DNA from: Mortierella alpina
Lineage: Eukaryota; Mortierellomycota; Mortierellomycetes; Mortierellales; Mortierellaceae
Length of the DNA stretch: 64,000 nucleotides
Direction: 5' to 3'
NCBI GenBank assembly: GCA_029449245.1
Contig: JANATF010000006.1
Coordinates: 2,108,001-2,172,000, forward strand
In this document: positions 13,241-26,558 of the stretch, in pieces
How the letters are laid out: every line of letters starts with the position of its first letter
How positions within the stretch are numbered: position 1 is the first letter of the stretch
Made by a program: the position numbers and the translations under genes
The notes under the pieces: generated by a model
Told to the model about the DNA's origin: nothing
What the model saw: only the letters and a program-made list of their open reading frames with translations
The model's database searches: none

Positions 13241-16237
13241 GGCTGTGGATGATGTGGGGCGGCACTAGGCGCAGTGTGGGATGGGATGGGCGAGTTGTGC
13301 AGGCGAGAATGGAGACCAGGCGGCTGTGGGTGTGGACGTGATGGATGTGGACGTGCAACGAGCGGGAGAGAGAGAGCGACGAGGAAGAGGAGGAGGAGGA
13401 GGAAGTAGAGGATGGAGGATGGAGGAAGGAGGGGCCCTAGGGAGAGGAAGGAGGAAGGAGGACAAAGAAGAAGAAAAGAGACGGAAAAGAGAGAGAGAGG
13501 AAAGAGGGTGTGGAGCGCTGCGTTATATGATGGGGGTCACCAGAAGGCACCATGGTCCGCTGGTGCGCATTATTTATATGCGCTGCACACATCTACACCT
13601 GCGTGTCTCTTGCATATGGACTTGGCCAACCTGTCCACTCGGCACGCCTCCTTCGTAAGCTGGCGTCTCTCTCTTGTCGCTCCTGGGCTGCGTCGCTCAT
13701 GAAGCTGGCCGCGAACACGGCTCTCTATCCTTTTTCCGCGCTGCTTTGTGTTCATGTCTCTCTTGGCCAACACTGCACCTCCGGCCTGCGCTTTGTTGAC
13801 CTTCTGAGCTCGACCATGGAGAACCAAAGTTTGTGTCCACATTTGCATTTGCGAACACTTCTCAATCGTATGAATACATCGGCAATGTACTGCATGCACA
13901 GAGCTGACTCTTAAGAGGGAGGAGGATGCTTTACCTTTCCAACAAACGGCGGTACTGATAGTCGACAAATGCAGCAGCGCATGGGTCGTGGCCAGCACCC
14001 CTAGCTTGCTTTCCTCCGAACGGAGCGCCATGCTTCTTCATACCAAAGGTCGACAACAGAACACAAAGGATCTCGCTCAACAACACAGCCTGGCTTGATG
14101 CGACGCTACACATCAGAGAGGGCGATAGTGAAGGTGGGGCGAGTCATCGGTTCATGCTTCCTTGACAGAACGAAGTGAGCGCAGGCAATAACAAATCTCT
14201 CAAGAGGAACCTTGACCAGCAAATTGCACAGGAACAGGCGTCTTCCTCCCCCCTATTGACTGGACACAATACGAATGGCAAGCAACGTAAACAGCGCCGA
14301 ACGGCGGCTCTTGCGACTTTTTTTTTACTTTTTGTGCATTGTTCTGCTGTTTTGCCAAATGGTCCGCTGGTTTCCCTGGCGCACCCACTGTGCATTGTAT
14401 TTGTACGCCCTCCTCTCCGATCGAACCACGACAGGCTCAGGACGTGTGCATTTCCAGGCACATTTCACAGTTTAGAAGATGCATGTTTGTGCTACAAACA
14501 AGACGACCACACGAAACCGACTTGTAGGCCGCACGAGAGCACTTTCTCAGCTGTTCACTCGCCCCGAACATCCAAGAGAAAAAAATATACTCTCTTCTCC
14601 CACAATCCACACCCCGACTCTGCGCCCGAGCGACGCTACTCTCTTTCATTATGCAATGGATGGTATCCAAGCTGTATCTCGCACAGTGTACAGTGCTAGA
14701 GTGCACGCTATAGTGCCAGCGTGTCTCTTCTCGCCCGTCACTTCCCACCTCCTGTCCTCACAAATGGATCTTCCAACCTCTCTCTCTCCACAACAAAAGC
14801 CCCGCACGTTTGTTTATGAGATGCAGAGTGGATAAATAAAATGTCAGCGTGTTCTCCAAAGCAGCACAGGAGTCGAACAATGGATGGATGGTGTTCAAAA
14901 CTCTTTTTTTTTTTTTCTTTTTTTGCTTTGCGTTCGTCTTCCACCCATTCCTTTCGTGTAACTTTGGTGATTCAGCAGAAATGCACGCTTTTTTTATACA
15001 TGTTGCCAAAGAGATGGTCCAGGGGAAAGTGCGCACGACTGCCAAGTGGTTGCCGTCGCTTACTTGTTTTCTCTTTTGTCATGAGGTTTATAACACTGGT
15101 AATGCTCGAGTGCCCTCGCCCCCTTCCGTAACTTTTACTCTTTCTCACCTCGCCCCCGGAGGACTGACTTCATATTACTCGCATGCAGTCTCCTTTCAGT
15201 GCGTACATGCACAATAATGTTTGTCACATCATGCAGAGGGTGTGCTTTGCGCTGCTACATAGACTACTCTGTAAACTACTGTATTAATTAGACAAGCCGG
15301 AAGAGGGATCCAGCTGCTCCCGGGTCTTTAAATATTGTTTGTGTGCCCCCGTAGACATCGTACGATGATATCTAGACGTTTCCATCGTAAAGGCATTAAA
15401 GGAATACAAAAAAAACAAAAACGAGTGGTTACAACTTGTTTTGACATATGCCTGTGGTCTGCCTGTCGCGTTTGCTTAATAACTTGAAATGAATCTTACC
15501 TCAGTAGTTGGTTCATGTCTTCACCTTGGGTGGTAAATACGTCCTGCGGTGTCCTGCGACTGTTTGCATTACAACCTGACGCTAGCATGTATTTCTTGCG
15601 CCTGCGGAGGGAGGCATGTGCTCTCTCTAAAGTATACTCAAGATGATTGAGTGGAGTATGAGGTTTGCAGCGTACATGTACACAATCCAAGAGCTAGTGA
15701 AAACAGAGCGGAAACAAATGTGTGCTCTACGAACACTACGAATACCGAAAAAAAGGTGTGGAAGAAGCTGTTTGTGGAGGAGGTAGATTTCATGCTGAAG
15801 GTGATCAAAGTGCTCAGAGGCAAAAAAAAACATGAGCCTTCCACAAGAACTGGGCGGTCTAACCAAACCTGTTCCCATTGCTCCATTGCTCGACGCCATA
15901 TATCTGGCAAGTATCGCTCTATGGTTCATTCATGGAGGGCAGGACCTCTAAGAGGCGGGCACCATTGTGGAATCCCGTGGTTCAAATGGCGCTCACACCA
16001 GAGTCGGGCAGCCGGCGTGCAGTAGCACAGGACACCTGCCTGTCGGTGGCCCTTGCTGGCTTGTGATAATGCTCAATCATCCATGCTCAAGCCCAACCTA
16101 ATACCGAGGAAGGAAACCGAATCGGCGTTTTATTTCTAGTGCATTGCTACAGATCGGGGGCGGCATGGAGTAGGTGAACGTGCCGGGCACGGCTAATCTA
16201 GAATGTGTATTGCTTGATTGTTACAACGGATGTTTTC

Positions 16238-16278
<41 letters not shown>

Positions 16279-16329
16279 GTTGTAGTCTGAGTGACAGCGC
16301 CAGTAATGTGAGAACGTACCACTCCTTTT
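13241..16329. other. Long intergenic region (3.1 kb)
   Basis: Contains the purine-rich leader of the DUF3712 gene (about 13350-13510) and otherwise nothing I can support as a gene. Open frames here lack family resemblance and splice logic. A (GT)n microsatellite lies near its right end. Confidence 0.5.
16240..16280. repeat. (GT)n microsatellite
   Basis: About 20 GT units with one GC interruption, just beyond the stop codon of the GH16 gene, in its 3' flank. Confidence 0.9.
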
Positions 16330-17153
16330 TTATGGGCGGTACTGAATGTTTCTGAACATGGCCTGAGGAATGCGTCCATCCGTTGGCATCTTGAACTGGC
16401 CAGCCCATTTGATATCCTTCTCCGGGTTGACTTGGGTCCAAGAGTTGATAGCAAGTCTGTAGTTGGCCTGCGATGGCGGGGTGGTTGGGATGTCGGTGCG
16501 GTGGAGGATCACCTTTCCGTCGACTGACCACTCAACAAAGTCCTTGCGCCATTCGAACTGATAGGTGTGCCAGCCCTCAGAAGCATCAAAGCCGAGGTCG
16601 ATGGAGATGGGGTTCTGTTTGTGGGCGTGCCAGATGTTCATCCAACCAATATGGCTGTTCAAGCCTGTGATCTCAATGTCGATCTCAGAGTCCTCGTTGG
16701 CGATCAGGAAGAACGACGTGACCTGGCCCACCACGTTGGACGCAATCATGTCGATGGAGTAGACACCGTACGATAGGCCTTGCTCGGCGTAAATGAGCTC
16801 TCCGCAGGAGAATGGCTTTGAAGACGAGTCCTTGCCAATGAGGATGCGCGTGCCACCATTGGTGACTTTGACTGCAGACTGTTGGAATGTGCATCCCCAT
16901 CTTTATGGGAAGAAGGGGCAAGAGCTGGTTACATTTTGGTCTTCATTTTCCCATGAGCACAAGCCATTCAAGCGCCGCGCACCGCTTCAGTGTGTATTTT
17001 TTTGCTTTACCTATCTGGGCCGGAGCCATTGGGAATGATAAAGTTATCGTGCCTGTTCATGGGCTCGCGGAAGGCTCTCCTAGCGGCCTCGGAGAGCACC
17101 AGGAAAGACGATGCCAGCAAAGCTGCAGAAGAAAGGACAAAGATGGATCTCAT
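16330..17153 (-). CDS. Secreted glycoside hydrolase family 16 (beta-glucanase-like)
   Basis: Two exons, 17011-17153 and 16330-16900, give 237 residues. An N-terminal signal peptide (MRSIFVLSSAALLASSFLVL, cut near residue 23) is followed by a compact GH16 jelly-roll. The diagnostic catalytic motif ExDxE is intact (E120-D122-E124, in SEIDIEITG). Further family marks are HTYQFEWR, the DGKVI strand and 'NSWTQ'. No carbohydrate-binding module, GPI signal or second membrane segment is present. GH16 enzymes cut or transglycosylate beta-1,3/1,4-glucans or related polymers. Substrate cannot be told from sequence alone: lichenase-like or cell-wall remodelling are both possible. The gene is divergent from the GH47 mannosidase. 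Confidence 0.88.
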
Positions 17154-17240
17154 GGCGAAAGGCTACGTGAGTGAGCTGCTGGTTAGACTAGGATGCGGAG
17201 GCGGATGAAGTTTCTAGGAAGTACGCGGCGCTCCAGGGTC

Positions 17241-17247
17241 TTTTATA
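17241..17247 (-). promoter_or_regulatory. TATA box of the GH16 gene
   Basis: TATAAAA on the minus strand, about 90 bp upstream of the ATG at 17153. Confidence 0.5.
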
Positions 17248-17864
17248 CGATTGCGCGACCGTAGGCAAAGACGCGTCTCGTAAAACATCCAACGAAGGTT
17301 TTTTTTTTCAACGTGTTGCCTCATGTCTCAAGGGCTGTGCGCCGAGATGCAGCGTGATACAGAATTGTCTGCTCAGGGTAGGCGATCTGCCTACGGTCGG
17401 GGTGGGACAGAATCTGCTTGCCTCGCTCCTGTTGCGGGTGCGAGGTTGCAGGAACAGGATGAGAAAGAATGTGCGTACGTGAAGAGCGAGAGAGAACAGA
17501 CGCGGAGTCATGTTCGCCTTGGCCTCTTTTGGTCTCCAGGCCCTAACTGTCGAGCTCGATGTGGTGGCCCATAGGCCTGCAGATATATATATGTATGTGT
17601 TTTTTCTTCCTTCGAGGCGTGCAGAAGATATGGATGGGCCACGATGATATGATGATCCGATGATCCACCGTATCCACAGTCCGTTTAATAGCGCCCTTTC
17701 CGATTTCTGGTGTTTGTATTCCCATCCCTATTTCCTCATCCCCTCCATCCCCTCCATCCCATCGCTCCATCCAACTACCCACCAGCCCTCCTATTCCAAT
17801 CTCGCCCCTCTTCCGTGTTGCAAGCCCAGGAGCGCGCCTGCCCTCCACCCCTTTTTGTGTAGTC
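17248..17864. other. Divergent promoter region between GH16 and GH47 genes
   Basis: Shared upstream region of the two genes. The part next to the GH47 start is C/T-rich (about 17690-17820), a common fungal leader feature. No exon was seen. Confidence 0.5.
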
Positions 17865-20496
<2,632 letters not shown>

Positions 20497-20794
20497 AAGT
20501 CTCTACTAGATAACATCTCTCCCAACTTTTTCACTTCCTTACCATCATACCATCTCGATTGAACAAACGCAGCCTTTCTGATCCAAGTTCTATGTGTAAA
20601 TTACATTTTTTTTTTTTTTGGTATCGCACATTCACCGTTTTCAACGTGCCATGGAGCCATGGATATTGGTTTCATGGTTTGTTTCGTGTGTATCCTGAAA
20701 CGCTTGCTTTGACACCGTTTTCTTTTATTGCAGCGGAACAGATCTGTAGTTGCAGATTGTCGATGTCGATAAGAAAAGACTCTTGTTTTTTAGT

Positions 20795-22246
20795 CTACTC
20801 CATTGGAGTATCCTGCTGCTGCTGGCTCTCCTCGTCCTCGTCTTGTTCCTCTTCTTCCTGATCCTGCTCGCCGTCCAGTTTCTGTCTCTTGGCCTTGCTT
20901 TCTTTCAAATAGCTTGGGACCTTGCCCTCCTTCAATGCCCTCTCCAGTTTTGTGATCTCGTCCAGCGTCGTTGCGTTCGCCAACGCAGCCTTGATCTTTT
21001 CCTGATCCTCCTTGGTCATGGTCAATGTAGGCACGCTCGACTTCAAGGGTAAAGGAACGCCCTCACCAGGCTCAAAGGTCGATGATTTCGTGGCTGCAAT
21101 CGATTCTGCTAATGCTGATGGTCCTGACTTGCCCTCAAACAACTTTTTCGCCTCCTGTCTCTCCTATATGAGGTAAAAGCAAGATGAAGAAGAAAGGCCA
21201 GTTCAGTCTCTCTTGTTTCTACACTTCTGCCCACTTTTGTGTCTTGAGCTTTGTGGGTGATCTCATGCTTTTAAGTGTAATGGGGTATCTCGTGTGTTGT
21301 TGTTGTTGTTGTTGTTGTTGAAGGTCCCTGAGTACGCAAAAAAAGAAACCTACCGCCTTTTTGACTTTCTGGAAATCCAAGACTCTGACGGTCGGGAGCT
21401 TCCAAACGATCCATGATCTATAGTACTTTTTCTTTGTCACTGGGTTATCGAGCAACGACAGGTACTCGAGCAATTTGCAACCGGCTAACCCTTCCAGATC
21501 CGAGAGTTCTGCGATGGCGTTATTGGTGAGGACGACGGTGGTGAGGTTAGGGAGGTATTGACCCAAATGAACGTCGATCTTTCCGATCCTGTTGTTGCTC
21601 AGCAATAGACATTTGAGGCGAGGGAGCGAAGGGAAGTTGGAGAGGGCGCGGATGTCGTTGTCCGTCAGATCCAGTGAGTCGTTCAGGTCCTGCAAACAGA
21701 ACAAAAGGAAAGATTGAGTTTTTAGTCAACTCGTGGAAGCATATTCGTTGTTTCTTGCCAATAGCATGCTTTCTGGTGGAGATTTCTTTCCGTCTTCGAA
21801 AAAAAGAGATGAAGTCAGTCATGTACGTACCCTTGTTACTCCGAGATTCTCGATGGCAGGGATCTTGTGGCCTAAGTAAAAAAAAAAAAAAAAAAAAAAA
21901 GAGGACGATTGAGAGGTAAGATACCGATATGAAGACAAGGAAAACAAAGACGGTACGCGAGGGTTGGCAAAAGGATAGCTCGATGCGCCGCCACCGAGTC
22001 TTTCTGAAAAGGATAGGTTGACGCTCTAGAGGGGACTCTGCAGCACAGATGCTCAGCCAACAGAGCCATCAAGTACGAGTAACACACAAAAAAAGACCAT
22101 CGAATCAACGAATCGAAAAAAAGCAAGGTGATCTTCCAAATCCTCATGGCACGAAAACGATCCATACTGCGCAGGTCGAGTTCTCTGTCCTTGAGTGCGT
22201 TCAGGTAGCTTGGCGCCCGTGCGATGAGGTCCGGCGTCAACTTCAT
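20795..22246 (-). CDS. U2 snRNP A' protein (leucine-rich repeat spliceosome subunit)
   Basis: Four exons, 22168-22246, 21831-21871, 21354-21689 and 20795-21163, give 274 residues. The N-terminus MKLTPDLIARAPSYLNA, then DRELDLRSHKIPAIENLG and the LRR run (NDIRALSNFPSLPRLKCLLL, NNRIGKIDVHL, LTTVVLTNNAIAEL, LLEYLSLLDNPVTKKKYYR) match U2A' closely. The LRR cap VRVLDFQKVKKAERQEAKKLF is also typical. The protein (yeast Lea1) binds U2 stem-loop IV together with U2B''. The C-terminal ~110 residues are charged and end in a Glu/Gln-rich tail. Exon 1 uses a GTATGG donor. Intron 1 holds a 23-bp A run and intron 3 a (TTG)n tract. Confidence 0.93.
21297..21320. repeat. (TTG)n microsatellite in an intron of the U2A' gene
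   Basis: Eight trinucleotide units inside intron 3. Read through, they would encode polyglutamine, but the flanking splice sites and the conserved junction KKA/ERQEAKK show that the tract is intronic. Confidence 0.85.
21878..21900. repeat. Homopolymer A run in U2A' intron 1
   Basis: 23 consecutive A on the plus strand; on the transcript it is a poly-U tract just before the acceptor. Confidence 0.85.
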
Positions 22247-22437
22247 TATGTATGTGTAGATGTGGGAAGGGGATCCTGAAAGACTGAAGGGACCATGAAA
22301 TGGGGCAGCCAGCCCAGAAAACCCCATAGGAGGCTGGCGATCTGCAGCTCATGCGACTTTTCCAGAATACTATGACGTTTACCTCCAGACGGTCCACTGG
22401 TTGATTATGGTAATGTGATACACCGTTTCTATGTCCT

Positions 22438-22520
22438 GGTAGGATGGCCGAGTTGGTCTAAGGCGCCGCACTCAAGTTGCGGTCTCGAGAGAGGCGTGGG
22501 TTCAAATCCCACTTCTACCA
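22438..22520 (+). tRNA. tRNA-Leu, anticodon CAA, no intron
   Basis: An 83-nt cloverleaf can be drawn by hand. The acceptor GGTAGGA pairs with TTCTACC (one G-T) and the discriminator base is A. The D arm has A-box TGGCCGAGTTGG. The anticodon stem CCGCA/TGCGG holds the loop CTCAAGT (anticodon CAA, decoding UUG). A long variable arm (type II tRNA) is present, and the T arm has B-box GGTTCAAATCC. The Pol III terminator TTTT follows at once (22521-22524). The type II arm and the discriminator A agree with leucine. Confidence 0.95.
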
Positions 22521-22524
22521 TTTT
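22521..22524 (+). terminator. Pol III terminator of tRNA-Leu
   Basis: TTTT directly after the discriminator base. Confidence 0.7.
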
Positions 22525-23289
22525 GCCTCTTCGTGAGATTTTGCTGCCAGAAACAATTTTTCTCGCGCCCGAAGTCTTGTCAACAAAGGCTTTTTGCAAG
22601 CGGCAAAAGAGCATTCTTCATCACCACAACCAGGTATGCAGGCTTTTTTTTTTTTCTCTGTTAAAGACTTATTTTCGTTACGAAGGTATCGGCTGCAAGC
22701 GAGTGGACGTCAGGCTGTCAGCAGTGAATCAGTGCTGCTTGATGAGCATGAGATGTGGGATGAGAAGATGTGAGATGTGAGAGTCGCAATTCAAAGGAAG
22801 TGCGGTGAAAAAAAAACGACTGACTGAAGGCGTTTTGGTTTTTTGGTTTTTTTTTTGCTTATGATATGATATGAAATGAAATTGTAGGTTCCCTTCGGCG
22901 CACGGTAACCCAGAAGCCAAACTAATGACGGGGTCGCGTGCTTCTTTAAAAGAACTGCTTCTCTGGCAAAGTGGTGAACTGTAAGAACAAATTCTACCTT
23001 GGCACTCAGATTCGATGATTGTCCGGTTGTGAGACCAAAAGACCATCAATTGAGCGTGGCAATGATGCGTGCTTTTTTGATAGGGAAACCATCTCTGGCT
23101 GCCGTGCCGCGCTCGCTTTTAAAGGAGAGCCGTCACTGCTAACGCCGTGGTCTGGGTGTGAAAAGGTACCCTCGACTGGCTCGTCACACTACGTGGGATG
23201 TGGGCGCTGGAGGAAAAAGACTTTAATCTCTACACTAGTAAGTCACTTTTCGTGGGCCGCCAAAGAAAAAAAGAGGGCAGACGGACTGT

Positions 23290-25149
23290 TTAAAGAGGGG
23301 TCTTGCCACTCGAGTAGATCGCAGACACGGTCTGGGTCCCGTCCGCATTCTCGATGATCTCGAGGGCAGCCTTGTGCGAGCCTGTTTAAACGTTGAAAAA
23401 AAAGAGACGGCGTTGCGTTGATCAGAATCGGAACACACACACTGTCGGCTGAAGAGCCAGGTGCGATTGCTATCAGGAATATGCTTACCATAATAGCTGC
23501 TGATACCAACATCAATACCCAAGTAGCTGCCACCACAGAGCGAGAGGATCTTGCCAGTTTCATCTTGGGCCGTATGTCCAGAGACGAGACGCTTGACGCC
23601 GAGCATTTTCTTGATGGTTTCAACGGTCTTGCAGGTGCCATCAGTGCCATCCTCCTCCTTGGCCAGAGAACGATCCCAAATGGGTCCTTAAAAACAGCAT
23701 TCATACACAAGCAGAGAGAGGGGTGAAGGAGTGCGGAATTAGACGGGTGTGCGTTTGTGTGTGTGTGTGTGTGAACAAAGGTGCAAACTGCTCTGAGGAT
23801 GATTATTTTACCAGGGGTTCTGAAGATGGGAGCCTTGTAGTCACCATTCCAGAGCGCCTCACGAGCCATGGTGTTGAGCTGGTTGACACCCAGCTTGGCC
23901 CAGTCAGGGTGCATGTCACCGTGACTAAAGACGGTGTGCCCATGCTGGATGTGGGTGATGTTAAAGTTGTTGTACACAAACTTGCCGAGCCAGCCGGTCT
24001 TGATGTTCCAAGCGGCCTTGCGCTTGGCCTTGCCCCCAAAGGAAGCAATGTCCTCACTGGTCACGTAGCGCCAGTCGTCGCTGATGTTCATGACCTCGTG
24101 GCTGCGAGGTTGGTGTTTGGATAGGGAAGCAAATACAACTGCATCAGATAACGTCCCTGCTTGCAAACATTAATTACATCCCGGGGAAGCAAGGCATGGG
24201 ACAGAATGTGTTGATATCGAGCCAATACTCCGCGCAGGGTATGTCTCGCAGTAGCGCGTGAGAGCCTGGCGAGAAAGGTGGGAATGCAGTGTCCCTGCGC
24301 CGCCATTCGCTTCGCATTTTCACAGGAGCCATGGGTTGCAGCAAATCAGAAAGTAGACCCACGCATGCATGCGCAAGTGACAGATATGCACTCGCAAAAA
24401 AGAAAACTTACTTTCCGTAAACATTCACAACCTATCAACAGGAGCACACGGACAACGATCGCACAAGAGGCGCGCATGGGCAAGGCAGGTAATAGTACGA
24501 ATGAAGTGTAAAAGCACGGAAAGGGACAGAGGGTCAACAACGAGACAAGAGGCGCCGAGAGAGAGAGAGAGAGCATCTTTTTGGCCCTTGTCTAAACCCA
24601 TTGGCTCTCCGTATCACATTAAGCCCATTAGCTCCACGGGCTGATTGGACAGCGCGTCCACAAGCACTTGAAAGTAAACAAGAAAACCAAACCACATTGC
24701 TGCTACAAGTTCGGTACCTCTCCTCCTGCAGCCTTGGCCTGTTGACGGATCTTCTCGAACAGACGGTACAAGACAATAGTATCTGGGCCACGGTCAACAA
24801 TGTCGCCCTGAAGAACAGAAAAAGGACAAGACCCAAAACAGAAAATACAATCAAAACATGAGCGTGGGATCATTAGCAGCAATTAACCGCTTCTCTTATT
24901 GCACTTATTAAGCCATGTGCTGGCACTCACGGTCGAGATCAAGGTATCCTGTCCTCCGGCCCAGTTGTCATCGTTGTCGAGGATTTTGGCCATACGAAGG
25001 ACAGCGACGGCCTGAGAGTAGTCGCTGTGGATATCACCAATGGCCACGATACGGTTGCTCACCGCCCGGGGGGCTGCTTCGGTTTGACCGCCAGCGGTCA
25101 TGTGGAGGCACAGAAGCGCCAGCGCAAAGATGGATTGGAATCGAGGCAT
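23290..25149 (-). CDS. Secreted PPP-like metallophosphatase (Shewanella-like phosphatase type)
   Basis: Six exons: 24931-25149, 24718-24807, a 20-nt microexon 24412-24431, 23812-24101, 23489-23686 and 23290-23381, giving 302 residues. A signal peptide (MPRFQSIFALALLCLHMTAG) leads into a metallophosphoesterase fold with all metal-ligand motifs: GDIHSD (residues 38-43), GDIVDRGPD (74-82), GNHEVMN (109-115; the microexon supplies VVNVYG and part of the Asn codon), FSHGD and SGHTAQ. The family dephosphorylates proteins or small phosphoesters using two metal ions; the substrate here is unknown. The secretory signal suggests action in the ER, vacuole or outside the cell. Without the microexon the frame breaks and the GNHE motif is lost, which supports the model. 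A (GT)n tract lies in an intron near 23755-23775. Confidence 0.88.
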
Positions 25150-26558
25150 GGTGTCGTTACGGGTGAAGGAGGGGGTAGCTGCAGAAGTGAAGGAAGCAGA
25201 AGGGTTGCATATGTGGTCAGGATGTGTGAAGACAACGCGGCGCGTGCGTTGATCGTGTGCGTTTTGTCGCGAGACATCAACAGCTCATTTCCAGTTGCAA
25301 GGATACACTTACGGTGCTTTCGTGAAGCTGTGTACTGGAGGGTGGTGAGGAGATGGGAATGCCTGTGGTAGGTGAGGAAGAAGAAGAGGAGGAGGAGGAG
25401 GAGAGGTAGAGAAAGAGGTAGGAAGTATCCCTTATATACAAGTTTGATCTGAATTGAGTTATGAACCAAAGCATAGCTCCGGCGTGATCACTCCAAACGA
25501 CTTGCCCGTCGAGGATTGCGCAGAACAATACGTCCTGTCCTCTACATCAGAGCTCGTGGTGAAATCTTGCGCCGAAAGTCGCTCTGCGCCTGCCCAAGGC
25601 TCTCGATTGTCTGAGGTGACTAGGCAACTGTTATATATATACTTTCTTCGCAGTGTCTCAAGTTGCCTACGGAATTTCCTTTGGCTCGTGTTCAGTACAG
25701 TACAATACAGGGTTGTCTTCGAGGGCTAGTCGGCAGATGGTCTGTGTTGGCTGTACCGAAATCGCACACACCTGCTGTCTCTCTGCAGTCCTCAAGTGCC
25801 TGTCCATTTCTCCATGTGACTGTATGACGGCAACTCCACACAACGGCCCTGTTTTTCAAAGACAGGATAGCATGTGGGATGCAGCATGTTTGTTTCTAGA
25901 CAAAGGCAGCCTCTAGAGCAGCATGGATAGATCTCCGAGCTGGCCTCTCGATTGCTGTCTACGCGCGCACACGATAGATGATATTTCTTGATTGTCCATG
26001 TCAGGGCCCAAAAGTACGGGTGAGACTGAAAATCATTTTTTTTGTTTGCCCCATTGTCCTCAATGCGCTCTCATCTCTTTTCTTTCTCTCGTTCATTGTT
26101 TCCTTCTCATTCGCACCCTCACTCACTCTCTCTCTTTCTCTCATCTTTCGTTCGCTTGTCAACACCTCGCCTGTTCTCGTCTGCTCCTCAACACCCTGCT
26201 CACACCCACCCACCGACACACACACACAGCTCTTTACGTCTCTCCACTCCACTCCACCAAGCTTCTCGTCTCCCCTGCACCATCCCGCCCCAGTCTCCAA
26301 TTGACACCTGTCGTCTGAACCAGCCTAGACCCAAGAACCCCCACGAGTAAGCTGCACGACAGAATACCAGGGCAGAGAAGGACGTTAGCACAGACTGAAA
26401 AGCGAGAGAGAACGAGAGAACGAGATAGTGTCATGCGGCCCCACCTTGAGAGGCAGGGTTGGGCGTACGAGAAGCAGAGAAGCAAGAGGTATTGACCTCT
26501 TTTCTTTTGCTGCTCTTTGCTCTTGTCCTTCTGGACCTTCTCTTAGCCCCATCGCGTC
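25150..26558. other. Divergent promoter region between the phosphatase and YPK-type kinase genes
   Basis: 1.4 kb. C/T-rich sequence with CA-rich patches (about 26040-26300) precedes the kinase start, and a GA-rich stretch (about 25370-25430) precedes the phosphatase. No exon was recognised. Confidence 0.5.

Larger units (their letters stand above)
22247..23289. other. Intergenic region holding the tRNA-Leu gene
   Basis: Apart from the tRNA at 22438-22520, this holds the U2A' promoter and the 3' flank of the phosphatase gene. No other gene signal was seen. Confidence 0.5.

Noticed and set aside
13931-14113. A 60-residue minus-strand ORF (MCSVASSQAVLLSEI...) followed by a GTAAAG donor-like site
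   Set aside because: No partner exon with matching phase was found nearby, and it resembles no family I know. Its length is expected by chance in 3 kb of intergenic DNA.
14175-14699. A 174-residue plus-strand open frame in the 3.1-kb intergenic region
   Set aside because: It begins at GTG, has no domain-like pattern and biased random composition; treated as chance.
15960-16030. B-box-like GGTTCAAAT, possible second tRNA
   Set aside because: Stems of the T arm and acceptor do not pair, and no A box lies at the right distance.
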